Below, piece after piece: positions 33,700 through 45,538 of a DNA stretch of 64,000 nt. The DNA comes from Chimonanthus salicifolius (Eukaryota > Streptophyta > Magnoliopsida > Laurales > Calycanthaceae). The translations under genes and the position numbers were made by a program. The stretch's first letter is position 1. Every line of letters starts with the position of its first letter. The stretch is taken from NCBI GenBank assembly GCA_013350335.1, contig CM023536.1, forward strand, positions 41,424,314 through 41,488,313, given 5' to 3'. The notes under the pieces are model-generated. The model saw nothing but the letters and a program-made list of their open reading frames with translations, was not told the origin of the DNA and searched no databases.

Positions 33700-33999
33700 A
33701 TGCCAGCCATGGATATCAGTTCATTTTCGAGTTTCCTGGCTTGTCTTCATGAATTACCTATTGGGGGAGGTGTCTAAATTCTATTTAGGTTTGTTCGATT
33801 TTTTTTGTTTCCCCTATTTCTGGGCGTCCGTTTTCTCCTGTTGGCTGCTATGCTTGCGCCTCCAAGTGGATGTTTTCATTACTTTGTACGGTTTTATTTT
33901 GCCTAGGCCATGCATGCTCTTCTTGTGTATTTTTTGGGTCCCTGTATTTTCTTTTTTCCCTTATAATGAATAATATTCTTACCCTTTATTAAAAAAAAG
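33700..33999 (+). mobile_element. LINE 3' tail between the two MITEs
   Basis: T-rich text with TTTGTTTCCCCTATTTCTGG, TTGGGTCCCTGTATTTTC and CCCTTATAATGAATAATATT ends in A8 at 33991-33998. This is the typical 3' untranslated region and tail of a plant LINE. It is 5'-truncated to about 300 bases with no ORF. Confidence 0.55.
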
Positions 34000-35165
34000 T
34001 TATAATTTTTTTTAAATGAATACAAATCATCCTTTTCATCATATCATATAAATCATCAAATATAAGATTTTAACAATAATAATAAGGATGCCCATCCTTG
34101 TAATACCCTGACCCGATTTAAGCGTAATCAATATGATAAATCATACTTTGACCTGTTGATATCGAAGATTACGGTTAAGGTTTTACGAAGCTTAGGTTTG
34201 GCCCAATTAGAGCTCGAAAGCTCGATGATCTAGCTCGTCTAGTTGGAAGGACAAAATGGTAATTTACCATTTATCAATATTATTTTTTTACTATTTGTAT
34301 AATTGTTTGATTATTGTTGAATAAAATTAATTTCCTCAATCAGGGATTTTAATTTATAATTACAGAATTATTTTATTTTTAGAAAATATTATTTAAAACT
34401 ACCCGAAAAAACCCCGAAAGAGAAGAAATAAATATATTTAGATAATTTCAGAAATAAGAAAATTTTGAGAATAATATGTGATGTTAGGCTTTAATATAAC
34501 TGTTTAGTTTATTTCTTCAAATTTTGTAAATAAAGACTTTAAACCCTTTTATTAATCACAAGTTAAATTAAGTAAATAGTATCAAAATGTGGATTTTGTT
34601 TAAATCTAATGGTTTTTAATGAATTTTAAATCTCCAAAATTTTATGATGAGTAGAGTTTATAAAACCCAACAATTTTGTTAAGTTTGATTAAATTAATCA
34701 AGTTGATTAAACAATGTTTTTAGTTAAAAATTGATTTAAGACAAAACCTGACTTATTTGCAAAACCTGCTGGAAGGACTTATCTGTAAAATATTTTTACT
34801 GTTTTGTTGTTGCCACCCCTACGTGGCCGTGTCGACCCATGCAGACGCCCATAGGCTGCTGGTGATGTGTCCATCACATGGCCTGGTTGGAGGGTTTATA
34901 AATTCTACCCTCCTCCCAGCTGGATTCACCCCAGATCAAATTCAACCCTCTGTGAAAACCAAACTGCCGTCCCTCTCTGTCTTTTCAAAACTTTTACCGT
35001 AAGCTTAAGGAGGAAGATTTTTCAAATTTTGGATTTTCAATCCCAGAGCTCAAGTGAAGGTAACCTCTGTATTTATTTCCAAATTCTAACCAATCTAAAA
35101 TCAAACAGAAGTAAAACTGATCAAGTTTTGAATGTGTAAAATGGATTTAAAGTTTAAGGAAAAAT

Positions 35166-38100
35166 GATGAACACCGTAAAATTACAATTTTACCCTTTAA
35201 TGTTAGATTAATTAGTCCTTATTTTATAAATATTAGATATGTTTAGGGTTGTTTTTAGTTTTATAGTTTATTTTGAGAAATATAAAAAAGAAAAGAAAAT
35301 GAAAATAAAAAATGATAAAAAATGGTTAATTCAAAAATACGGTCGAAGTCACCTTCAAAATGGTCAAGTCAAGTTGATTAAATCAATTGGGTCTCAGAAC
35401 TTGCAACCTTATACACTCGTGTAATTAATATTTAAATTTTATTTTGAGTGAACGTCGAGTCTGATTTACCAATTTTTTTTATTTACTGTCGATCGGGGTG
35501 CCCGACGCCCCCTAAAGATAGCCTGAAAGAACTGTTTCTATTCCATTTCTTTTCCATTTCTTTTCTACTTTTTTTTTTTCTTTCGTCTCTCTGGTTGCAG
35601 GACTCATGGACAAATAAAGGAGAAACCAGAGAGCAGCTGAAAGGCAGCTGAGAGGAGGAACAATGAACAGCAGCAGGAAAGAAGAAGGGCAGAAAACGGA
35701 AGAGGAGCAGCAGTAGCGCCCAAACGGCAGCCAGAACAGCTAACTGAGCGGCAACCAACTGAGATGACCAGCAGTCCGGGCATAACCAGACCGACAGCAG
35801 CTAAGAAAGGCAGCCGGCTGAAGCAAGCAGCGGCTAAGGCAGGGGAGAACAGCAAAGATGCATAGCAGCTAGCTGAACAGTGAGCAGCCAGCAATGAGGA
35901 GAAAGGCAGTTGCAGTCCAAGAGGCTGGACAGCCATGCACGGCAACCAGCAGAGCAGCCAGCTCTGAGCAGGGGCAGTGACCGACGGCAACCAGCAGATA
36001 GAAAGGCAGAAGCAGCTGGAGCAGAGGCTGAACGGCAGCCAGCTGAAAGCAAGCAGAGAGTTAGCCGAACAAAAACAGGAATCTGGGAATCTCAGCACTG
36101 AAGCAAAAGCATCCAGCAGCTGAAGTCAGCATGGCCGGGTCCTCTAGGCCTGTTTCTAATGGTGGACAGCAGCTGTGAGAAGCAGAGGACCGAGCGAGCA
36201 GCAACAAGGTTCCGCCCGAGTTGAGAAAGGCAGCCGGCTGATACACAGCAGCCAGCTGAGAAGAGATGCCGATGGACAGAGAGCAGCCGAAGAGGGCAGC
36301 TGAAAATGAACAGAGTGCATTAAGCACCGCAGCCAGAAGGCTGAGTAAACAGTAGCAGCAGAGTCTGCTGCTGATGGTTTGCAGCCGGAACAGTGAAGGA
36401 AAGAAGCCAGCCCGAGCAAAAGCAGAGCTGAAGCAGCGGTGCATAGCAGCCAGTGCAAATCGGCTGCCCACTTGAGCAGCAACCAGCGATGGACAGAGAG
36501 CAGCCACCTGAAGAGAAGGACAGCCAAAGAGCACTCAGCTGCAGAGGCAGCCAGTTGAGAGCAACGGACAGCCATGAACAGAGCATTGCAAACAGCAGTC
36601 CGAGCAGAGGCATGAGTGGTAGCAGCATCAGTCTGCTGCCCACATGAGCAGCAGTGACCGATATCAGCAAACAAAAGGCAGCCGTCTGAAGCAGGCAACC
36701 AGCTGAAGGAGAAACAGAGCAGAAACTGGCAGAATTACAGTCAACGCTTGCATTGTAGTTTTTCAGTCGCTAGTAAAGGGCTGAACAAATCTGCAGGTTT
36801 AAATGGACGGTAATTTGAGGACTGCATTCAGGTTCTATTCTGGAAAAAAAAAAACAGAGAGGGTTTCGGCCTTAGGACTCTACTGAGTTTCTTGAAGATA
36901 GAAGCTGAGAATTTGAAAAGAAGAATATGAGATTTAGATGTGGCAGCTGCCGTGTAGCTGGATGACAACAGAGAAGATCAGATGGAAGATAAGGCAGCTG
37001 AGCCGGATAACAGCTGGGTTTCAAAAGAAAGCTGTTCGGAATGAGAAGAAGGGATAAGGTGATAAGATAAAGGAAAAAGAGAGGATATCAACTGCTTTCA
37101 AATTTGAAAGAGACAAAGATAGAGAAGAGATAAGAGTTAAGAGAAGAAAAAGGGGATAATTATCTGCCGATGGAAGGATGGTTTTGCAAGAGAGAGATAA
37201 GATTGAAGAGAAGATAAAGGAAAAAGAGAGGATATCAGCTACTTTCAAATTTGAAAGAGAGAAGATAGAAAAGAATCAGCTGCCGTTGGAAGCTGGGTTT
37301 CAAAAATAGAAGGGATAAGGAGACGAAGAAAGACAAGGCTCAGCCCCCGGCTGAATTTGAATTTGAAATATCCCGGCTGAGTTTGAAGGATCCCTTATCT
37401 CATCCCTTTTCTCCTATAAATTCAAGTGTCTGGATCCATTGAAGGTTGAACCGGGCAAGACATTGAAGGCTGAAATTGGACGACCGAAAGACAGAAGGAA
37501 AAAAATAAATAATTTCTTGTAAGTTATTTTATTTTATTTTTTATTTAAAGTCCAAAAGATTTGTAATTCATTTCCAATTTATTAATAAAAATTCATGGCA
37601 GTTGTTTAGATTTATGGTGATCCCAGTTATTAAAATATTTAACAATGATGATTTGTATTCTATTTTTTATTCTTTTTATGAACTTTATGTAAGGAAAAAA
37701 ATATTTTTAGAATTTTTTTTTCAAGGAAAGTAGAACCCCTATTAGGATCAGTGGGACTTGCCGTCTTTCCAATCTAAGGTTCTTATCAAGAACAGTTGTT
37801 TTAGATTTGGGGAAACACAAGTATAAAACCCGCTCAAGCCTAAGGCTTGAATTGGAAAAAAAAATCTGATTTAAAGGATGACATAAAAATTCTAATTAGA
37901 ACTTTAATAGAAAATAAATTTGAATTATATTTTATAACTCTAGAACATTTCATAGTCTAGGCCGTGATTTTATTATTTTTAAATTGGATAATATGCCGCG
38001 TCGATGTTTGACCCGATTCCGTTGTAGATTATGTAAAAAAAATTTTATTTATTCTTGATTTATTTTTCTTTTTCTCAAAAATTCATCAAAACTATTCATT

Positions 38101-38287
38101 GTTTTAAATTAAGATTATAACTAAATGTTTTAGAAAATTATTTCCAAAAATCATATCATTTTTAAATAGTGCGATTTTTTTATTTCGTACATATATTTTG
38201 TAGATTTCCCTTGGGTACGACATCGCACTCATACTCTATACTATAAACCGGTTCGTACGCTTGCGAGTAATTTAAAATTTCACATCA
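35166..38287 (+). repeat. 5' LTR of the Athila-like element
   Basis: A TATA-like CTCCTATAAATTCAAG (37411-37426) and AATAAA words after 37500 suit a promoter and poly(A) region near the 3' end. From about 35620 to 36720 it is a purine-rich degenerate array of AGCAGCCAGCTGA-type words. A 58-60 bp segment with AAAGGAAAAAGAGAGGATAT is present twice (37067 and 37208 regions). Confidence 0.93.
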
Positions 38288-38293
38288 AGTTTT

Positions 38294-38310
38294 TGGCGCC
38301 GTCGCCGGGG
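38294..38310 (+). promoter_or_regulatory. Primer-binding site, tRNA-Asp type
   Basis: TGGCGCCGTCGCCGGGG lies six bases after the LTR. It complements the 3' end of plant tRNA-Asp with one mismatch (the tRNA would give GTTGCC). Confidence 0.85.
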
Positions 38311-39383
38311 AAATCTCGAAATAAAATTGTGCGCTATTAAATTATGTGATTTTTTAAAATAAATCTAATACTGCAGATATGTCTTAATTTAGAATTTCAT
38401 CTAACTTATTCATTTATTTATTTATTTATTTATTTTTATTTGAATTAGAATCTTCACCAAAGCTTTTTATTGTCTGTTTTGCAGGAATTTTATTTATGCT
38501 GCGCTTAAAAATCGATGGGGATATGCACAAAAGGCTAAACCTTCCGCAAAGCTTAAAAATGCGCGCTTAAACAAAAAAAAAATGCTGAAAATACGCATAA
38601 AAGGGTAAGGTGAGTTTTTAATTTTTTTTATTTATCTCATGCGTTCATATAGACTTATTTAGGGTGTTATTTATTATTATTTGCATTTAATCTGTCCATG
38701 CATTTAGGTTGTTAGTATTCATGCATTAGTTTAGATTGTTTTATTAATGTTTGTATATTGACTTGAATGTTGTATGGTAATTTAGAATTGCATTTTCACA
38801 ATACTTAGAAAAATAAGATTAGTAAAATTGGTTCATGCATTTCCCTAATAAAATCAATTAAGGAACCATTAGGGTAGATTTTAGGGTTTTATGCTCAATA
38901 GGAACCTTTTTAATCTAAATTAATTTTTGTAACCGGTGAATATTTTATCTTCAATCATGGTGTCTAGGATTAGTTCTGTCACCAAGGTGTAAAGAGCCTA
39001 AGGATAAGTGAAAATGCAGATGCCGTGTGCTCCTCCACTTACCTGGGAACTTACCTAGCTATGATTGTGGTTAAGCTCTCACCGGAGACTTAGATTATTT
39101 GGAGAGAAAAGTAGGAGCAGTCTAGAAACAATCCTTAGGGTCCCAATAGCTAAATAAAGATTTGATTGCATTATTGCAATTCAAATTTAGATTTAGGCAT
39201 TCTTTTTGTGTGAATTTGGATTAACATGAATGAGCTTGATTGTGTATGAAATATTGGTATCGTGATTCACACAGCCGTTTAGTTCGAGTCAAGTCTTTTG
39301 TCGATTTACCGATCATTGTGTCCGGAGCTCAGTCTAGCTCAGTTATAGACAGTCCAATTCCATCACCACCAGCATCACCCAAA
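38311..39383 (+). other. Leader of the Athila-like element
   Basis: About 1.07 kb between primer site and gag with no long ORF. It is AT-rich and has a TTTA repeat at 38410-38435. Confidence 0.6.
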
Positions 39384-40865
39384 ATGGCCGAAGAAAGAAT
39401 CGAAGAGAGAACCCTCCAAGATTATTTTTCAGCAATCACTCCCAATACACCGTCAAGCATAGTTGTCCCACCAACTAATGCAGCCTTTGAACTCAAACCA
39501 GCCCTATTACATCTTCTACCCACTTTCCATGGTTTTGATCATGAGAACCCTTACCTACACATCAAAGAATTTTTAGAAATCTGTGCCACCATCAGACTTC
39601 AAGGCATCTCTGATGAATCCATCAAACTTTGATTATTTCCTTTTTCTCTTAAAGAAAAAGCGAAATCTTGGCTAAATTCTCTACCTCCAAATTCCATCAC
39701 AACTTGGGATCTGTTAGCCAACAAATTTTTGAATAAATTTTTCCCTGTATCTAAAACTAACGCCCTCAAGAAAGAAATTTCAAATTTTAATTAGAAAGAG
39801 GGTGAACAATTCTATGAATCATGAGAAAGATTCAAAGATACGTTGAATAAATGTCCCCACCACGGATTTGAAACGGGAAGACTCGTGCAATTCTTTTATG
39901 ACGGTTTAACCATCTCAAACCGCACAATGGTCGAGTCTATGAAGGGTGGGGAATTTTTTATGCTAACTGCAACCAATGGATGGAATTTCTTAAAAACCTT
40001 GGCAGAAAGTTCTCAGCGATGGGACTTCTCCAAAAGAGATAATTCAGCCCAAACCTCAAAAAGAGGAGGTTTATACGAAGTTAGTACCGACTTTGATGTT
40101 AAGCTTGCAATCGCAAACTTAACAAAGAAAATCAATACGTTAGCGATGACTCAGGCGATGAACCCAACATTAGGATTGAATGTAGAGGTTTGCGCGATGT
40201 GTTCTAACTTAGGACACAATGCCCAAAACTGTCCTTCCTTTAGACCTAACACTGAGTGCTCAACCGAACAGGCCAACGCACTCAATAATTTTGCAAGACA
40301 GCAGGGAACCCCTTTCTCTGCCACATACAATCCTAATTGGCGAAATCATCCCAATTTTTCTTGGCGCCAGAACCAACCTCCTGTAGGTCAAGGACCCCCT
40401 CAATATCAAGCCCCCCCTCAATATCAAGGTCCACCATATCAAAATCCACCATACCAATCACCTCAGAACCAACCATTCCATCAATCTCAAAATCATCCAG
40501 CCCAGTCAAATCAGTCTTATCAATCCAATCCAGCTCAGTCAAATCAGTCTTATCAATCTGGTCCATCTCAACACCGTAAGCCCTCTATCGAGGATACGTT
40601 GCAACAGTTCATGCAGTCTACCCAACAGGCTATGCACAAGCTTGAGACACAGCTTGGGCAATTAGCCACCGTAAAAGGAGATAGGGATAAAGGTAAATTT
40701 CCAAGTCAGCCTATCCCAAACTCCAATGGCCAAAATGAAGTTTCATCGTCTAATCCAGAAGACGCTAACTCCATTATTGCCTTGAGATCCGGGAGACAGG
40801 TAGATAATAAAGTAAAATTACCTGCGCAACCGGAAGACCAGACCACTGGTCATTCCAAGCATTAG
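39384..40865 (+). pseudogene. Athila-like gag, three premature stops
   Basis: ATG 39384 starts AEERIEERTLQDYF. The capsid core includes LHIKEFLEICATIRLQGISD, LFPFSLKEKAKSWLNSLPPN, CPHHGFETG and FFYDGL, as in Athila Gag. A zinc knuckle CAMCSNLGHNAQNC lies at about 40192-40233. It is followed by a Gln/Pro/Asn/Ser-rich tract with a repeated AQSNQSYQS unit. Stops TGA (39630), TAG (39792) and TGA (39822) sit where the family has Arg, Gln and Trp. All fit single C-to-T or G-to-A changes. TAG at 40863 separates this frame from pol, which continues in the same frame. Confidence 0.9.
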
Positions 40866-43800
40866 GATGAACCATCTAATTCATCCCCAGTCCAAAACGA
40901 ACCGGATCTATCTGCTAGAAAAACTTACGTACCTAAGGCTCCGTACCCTCAGAGGCTCATCACTAAGCAAGGGGTACCTTATGGTGACATATTAGAGGTC
41001 TTCAAAAATGTCACTATCAATATTCCTCTACTAGATGCCATCAATCAAATACCCTCATACGCTAAGTTTCTTAAAGACCTTTGTACGGCGAAACGGAAAA
41101 CTAATGTTCCCGTAAAAGCATTTCTAGCAGAAAATGCAAGTGCTCTCCTCCAACAACCGTTCCCAATTAAACATAAGGACCCTGGGTGCCCAACCATTGC
41201 ATGCACCATTCGCACATATGAAGTTGAAAGGGCCTTATTAGATTTGGGAGCTAGTGTTAGCCTACTGCCATATTCCGTTTATGAGCAGTTGGGGCTGGGA
41301 GAGTTTAAGCCCACTCCTATCACACTACAGTTAGCTGACCGCTCTGTAAAAATTCCAAGGGGTGTGATAGAAGACGTTCTGGTGAAAGTAGACAAATTCT
41401 ACTTTCCGGTCGATTTTGTTGTGCTGGATACACAACCTGTTCAGAACGAAAGTGGGCACATTCCGGTTATTTTAGGACGACCATTTTTGGCCACCGCGAA
41501 AGCTGTTATTAATTGCCAAAATGGTATGCTTAAGTTGTCATTTGGAGATCTGACGACAGAACTCAATGTGTTTGGCCTATGTCGACAACCTTTTTGCACA
41601 GACGATCCGTGCGACGTTAACATGATCCAGAGTTCTGTTCAAGAGTCCTTCCTTCACTTCATTTGTGATGACCCATTTGAGAAGACTCTGTCCACTTTTG
41701 GCACAGAATTCAATGAAGATGGTAAACAAGAAGTGAACAAAATATTTGACGCATCTCCATATGTGCGAAAGTTCTCCAAATTTGAACCTCTCCCTATTAG
41801 TCAATCTGTACTGATCCCCTCTATCGAGAAGCCACCAAAGTTAGAACTCAAGCCACTTCCTGAGACATTGAAATATTCTTATCTTGGACCATCAGAAACT
41901 TTACCTGTGATCATAGCTTCCGATTTAACTTCTGAGCAGGAGTCTAAACTCCTTGCTATTTTAAGAGATCACCGTGAAGCTATTGGATGGTCCATTGCCG
42001 ATCTCAAAGGAATTAGCCCATCTGTGGTCATGCATAAAATTCACTTGGAAGAAAATTCCAAGACATCTAGAGAACCACAGAGACGGTTAAATCCGGCAAT
42101 GCAGGATGTGGTACGAGCTGAGATTTTAAAACTTCTCGAGACGGGTATTATCTACCCGATCTCTGATAGTAAATGGGTGAGTCCGATACAGGTTGTACCT
42201 AAGAAATCGGGTGTTACGGTAGTCAAAAATCAGGATAATGAGTTGGTGCCAACCCGCATCCAAACGGGTTGGAGAGTTTGCATTGACTACCGTAAACAGA
42301 ACACTGTCACTCGAAAGGACCATTTTCCTCTTCCGTTCATCGATCAGATGCTTGAACGGTTAGCCGGTCATGCATTTTATTGCTTCCTTGATGGTTATTC
42401 CGGCTATAACCAGATCTATGTTGCTCCTGAGGATCAGGAGAAGACCACCTTCACATGTCCATTCGGTACGTTCGCATATCGTCGTATGCCATTCGGATTG
42501 TGCAATGCACCAGCCACTTTTCAACGGTGCATGATCAGTATTTTCTCCAATATGGTCGAACGTTTCCTAGAAGTCTTCATGGATGACTTCTCTGTGTTTG
42601 GGTCCACTTTTGACCAGTGCCTGCACCATCTGAGCCTTGTGCTAATCAGGTGCAAAGAAAAGAACCTGGTATTGAATTGGGAAAAATGTCACTTTATGGT
42701 GAAAAATGGCATAGTACTAGGGCACATTATTTCTGAAAAAGGTATCGAAGTGGACAAGGCAAATGTCAACCTGATCTCTAATTTATTAAGACCCCAAACT
42801 GTTAGAGAGATCAGGTCATTCTTAGGTCATGCTGGTTTTTACAGGAGGTTTATAAAAGATTTCAGTAAAGTTTCAAAACCTCTCTGTAAACTCTTGGCCA
42901 AGGATGCTAATTTCGATTTTGATGATGAGTGCATTCAAGCCTTTGAAAATTTGAAAACCGCTCTGACCTCCGCTCCGATAATACAACCACCTGTTTGGTC
43001 TGTCCCCTTTGAAATTATGTGCGATGCCTCCGATTATGCAGTCGGAGTCGTTTTAGGACAAAGGTTAAATCGGTTGCCTCATGTTATCTACTATGCTAGC
43101 AAAACTCTCAATGACGCTCAGCTCCATTATTCCACCACGGAAAAAGAGCTGTTAGCAGTCGTTTTTGCATTAGATAAGTTCCGATCCTACTTAGTGGGTT
43201 CGAAAGTCATTATCTATTCTGATCATGCAGCACTTAAGTATCTCCTTTCTAAGAAAGATGCTAAGTCTCGCCTGATCCGATGGATATTGCTACTACAAGA
43301 GTTTGATATGGAAATCCGGGACAAGAAAGGTTCCGAGAATGTAGTAGCAGACCACTTGTCTAGATTGATAACTGAGTTCACCGATGAGACCCGTCCTATC
43401 ACTGAGTCCTTCCCTGATGAGCAACTCATGTCAGTGTCCCAAGTACCATGGTTTGCCGATATTGTGAACTATCTTGTTACTAGTCAAATGCCCCCGCATT
43501 GGACTAAGCAAGATAGGTCTAAGTTTCTGGTCCAAGTCAAAAGTTTTATTTGGGATGACCCTTATCTTTTTAAACACTGTGCGGATCAAATCATTCGTCG
43601 GTGTGTCCCAGAAGAAGAGCAAAATCGTCTCATAAGTTTCTGCCATGACCAGGCCTGTGGAGGGCATTTTAGCACAAGAAAGACAACTGCAAAAATCTTG
43701 CAGTGTGGATTTTATTGGCCCTCCATGTTTCGAGACACCCACACTTTTTGTGTCTCATGTAATAGGTGTCAAAGATTGGGAAGTATCTCCCGTAGAAATA

Positions 43801-43904
43801 TGATGTCTTTAAACCCCATCCTAACCATTGAGCTTTTTTATGTTTGGGGCATCGATTTCATGGGACCATTTCTAATTCTTTCGGCAATCAATATATCCTT
43901 GTAG
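40866..43904 (+). pseudogene. Athila-like pol: protease, RT, RNase H, start of integrase
   Basis: The frame is open from the gag stop to 43904. Protease: ALLDLGASVSLLPYSVYEQL with active-site DLGA near 41239. RT: WRVCIDYRKQNTVTRKDHFP, YCFLDGYSGYNQIYVAPEDQ, RMPFGLCNAPATFQRCM and FMDD at 42576-42587, all catalytic residues kept. RNase H: FEIMCDASDYAVGVVLGQ, STTEKELLAVVFALDKFRSY and VIIYSDHAALKYLL, with D-E-D and the late Asp in VADHLSRL. Integrase zinc domain: HDQACGGHFSTRKT and CVSCNRC; then GIDFMGPF with the first catalytic Asp (43854-43856). The frame breaks near 43871 by a one-base deletion. The enzymes up to RNase H look intact. Confidence 0.95.
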
Positions 43905-44742
43905 GGGTCGACTATGCGTCAAAATGGGTCGAAGCGGTGGCGTGCAAAACGAATGACCACAAGGTTGTCCTTCGCTTCATTAAAGAAAACGTTTTCTCTC
44001 GATTTGGAGTTCCACGAACCATCATTAGTGATGGGGGTAACACTTTTGCAACTGCCCATTTGCTAATTTGTTAAAATCATATGGGGTGACGCATAAAGTG
44101 GCTACTCCTTATCACCCACAAACAAGTGGCCAAGTGGAAATTTCGAATAGAGAGATTAAGCGTATTCTTGAGAAGACAATCAATCCAAATCGAAAAGATT
44201 GGTCTTCCAGACTCATTGACGCACTATGGGTGTATCGTACAGCTTTCAAAACGCCTATAGGAATGTCACCCTACCGTCTGGTTTATGGGAAAGCTTGTCA
44301 TCTTCCGGTCGAGTTAGAGCACAAAGCCTATTGGGCAATCAAAAATTTCAATTTTGCTCTAGACTTTGCTGGACAACATCAGAAACTTCAGCTTGTTGAG
44401 CTGGAGGAATTACGAAATGAAGCCTATGACACGGCTAAAAGGTACAAAGACCGGATGAAAATGTTTCATGATAAACACATATTGAGAAAATCTTTTACAG
44501 TTGGTCAGAAGGTCTTGTTGTACGAGTCAAGGATGCATCTTTTTCCTGAAAAGTTAAGGTCCAAATGGATAGGTCCATTTATTGTTTCATTTGTATTCCC
44601 ACATGGAGTAGTACAGATCAGACATCCTACGAGTGGTCGTGCGTTCAAAGTTAATGGGCAACGATTAAAGCCATTTTTATCGTTCCCCACTCTAGAAGAA
44701 GAGACTGAGGTCGAGTTAGCTGAGCCTGTGTACCAGAACTGA
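43872..44742 (+). pseudogene. Athila-like integrase core and C-terminal domain, frameshifted
   Basis: The second piece (to 44074) reads FGNQYILVGVDYASKWVEAV and [10 protein letters not shown] with the second catalytic Asp. One base is missing near 44040. The third piece (44068-44742) begins [20 protein letters not shown], then [13 protein letters not shown] with the catalytic Glu, and [20 protein letters not shown]. It ends with a GPF-type C-terminal domain ([20 protein letters not shown]). The D-D-E triad is therefore complete but spread over three frames. Confidence 0.93.
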
Positions 44743-45010
44743 TTTGAGAATCCATACCCATTCACTCACCTACCCATCTTCATCATTTCCATTACCCTAA
44801 CCTACATATCCACCTGTCTATGTCTGAGTCAGTTTGCATCTTCAGTGTCTAGTTTAGGTTTTCATTGAGTTAGTATAGGATTTTTATTTGATCCATTTTG
44901 CACCTCATGCATTCCTAGGTATGTCCAAACCCGATTGTTCGTTTTCTAAAAAATTTCTCTTTTTCACCTGGCCAGTGTCAATTAGAGAACATTGAGGACA
45001 ATGTTCAATT

Positions 45011-45024
45011 TAAGTTTGGGGGTC
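45011..45024 (+). promoter_or_regulatory. Internal polypurine-tract-like site
   Basis: TAAGTTTGGGGGTC repeats the core of the 3' purine tract (CTAAGTTTGGGGGTATT at 46774). It is preceded by GAGGACAATGTTC, as the true one is by GAGGACTAGCAAAG. Confidence 0.6.
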
Positions 45025-45106
45025 CTGAAGGTCATTTATTTAAAAAAAAAAAATTCATCTGTTTTGTCTTTGTGACCAGCAGACGTTAAAAAACTGGATA
45101 GGAGTC

Positions 45107-45538
45107 ATGCACGTAGACGGTCGAGTTTTTGTCTTCGCTTTGTGTATGTCTAGAACACAAGTTCCCCCAGACTTGTGTAGGAAAATCGTTTCCTTAACTA
45201 TGAGGGTGAGGAAGCTGGAAATCCAAGAGGAGCAACTCAGACCTCTTTGTGGTCGAAGCACTCTGGCTGCAAAGAGGAAAGCTAAGAGGCTAGGAATTTG
45301 TCACAAATGTGGACATGTAAATTGTAATGGAAAAATATCTGAGCAAGGAGTTCGTTGTGTGACAGCAGCAAAACATAGACCTATTAGTGAAAATAAACAG
45401 ATTTATTTGGACTTAGTCAAAGGTAGAGTAAGTCTAAAAAGACTGAGACTCCTTGGTGTCCAAAGAACTGTTGATTTTCGCTTAGGGGACTATAAACGTC
45501 TTGACAATCTGACGTTAAACGAGTCAAAATTTTCTTAG
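45107..45538 (+). CDS. Unknown 143-codon ORF in the 3' region of the Athila-like element
   Basis: This ORF lies between integrase and the 3' purine tract, where Athila elements can carry an env-like or other third ORF. The product is basic, with no membrane segment or signal peptide visible, so it is not an evident envelope protein. Residues about 65-85 read LGICHKCGHVNCNGKISEQG followed by VRC, a CX2C plus two further Cys that could bind zinc. Just beyond the stop, 45563-45668 repeats the ORF's last third in diverged, non-coding form. I do not recognise the family. Coding status is unproven; it could be chance openness in a non-coding 3' region. Confidence 0.4.
   Translation: MHVDGRVFVFALCMSRTQVPPDLCRKIVSLTMRVRKLEIQEEQLRPLCGRSTLAAKRKAKRLGICHKCGHVNCNGKISEQGVRCVTAAKHRPISENKQIYLDLVKGRVSLKRLRLLGVQRTVDFRLGDYKRLDNLTLNESKFS

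Noticed and set aside
35604..36698. Several long minus-strand ORFs (up to 180 codons) in the Athila-like LTR, repeated at 47228-48319
   Set aside because: They arise from the GCAGCC-rich array, which is Cys/Leu/Ser-rich when read antisense. They overlap each other in several frames and match no protein family.
38294..38310. tRNA-Asp-like sequence
   Set aside because: Only the 3' complement of the tRNA is present, directly after an LTR, so it is a primer-binding site and not a tRNA gene.
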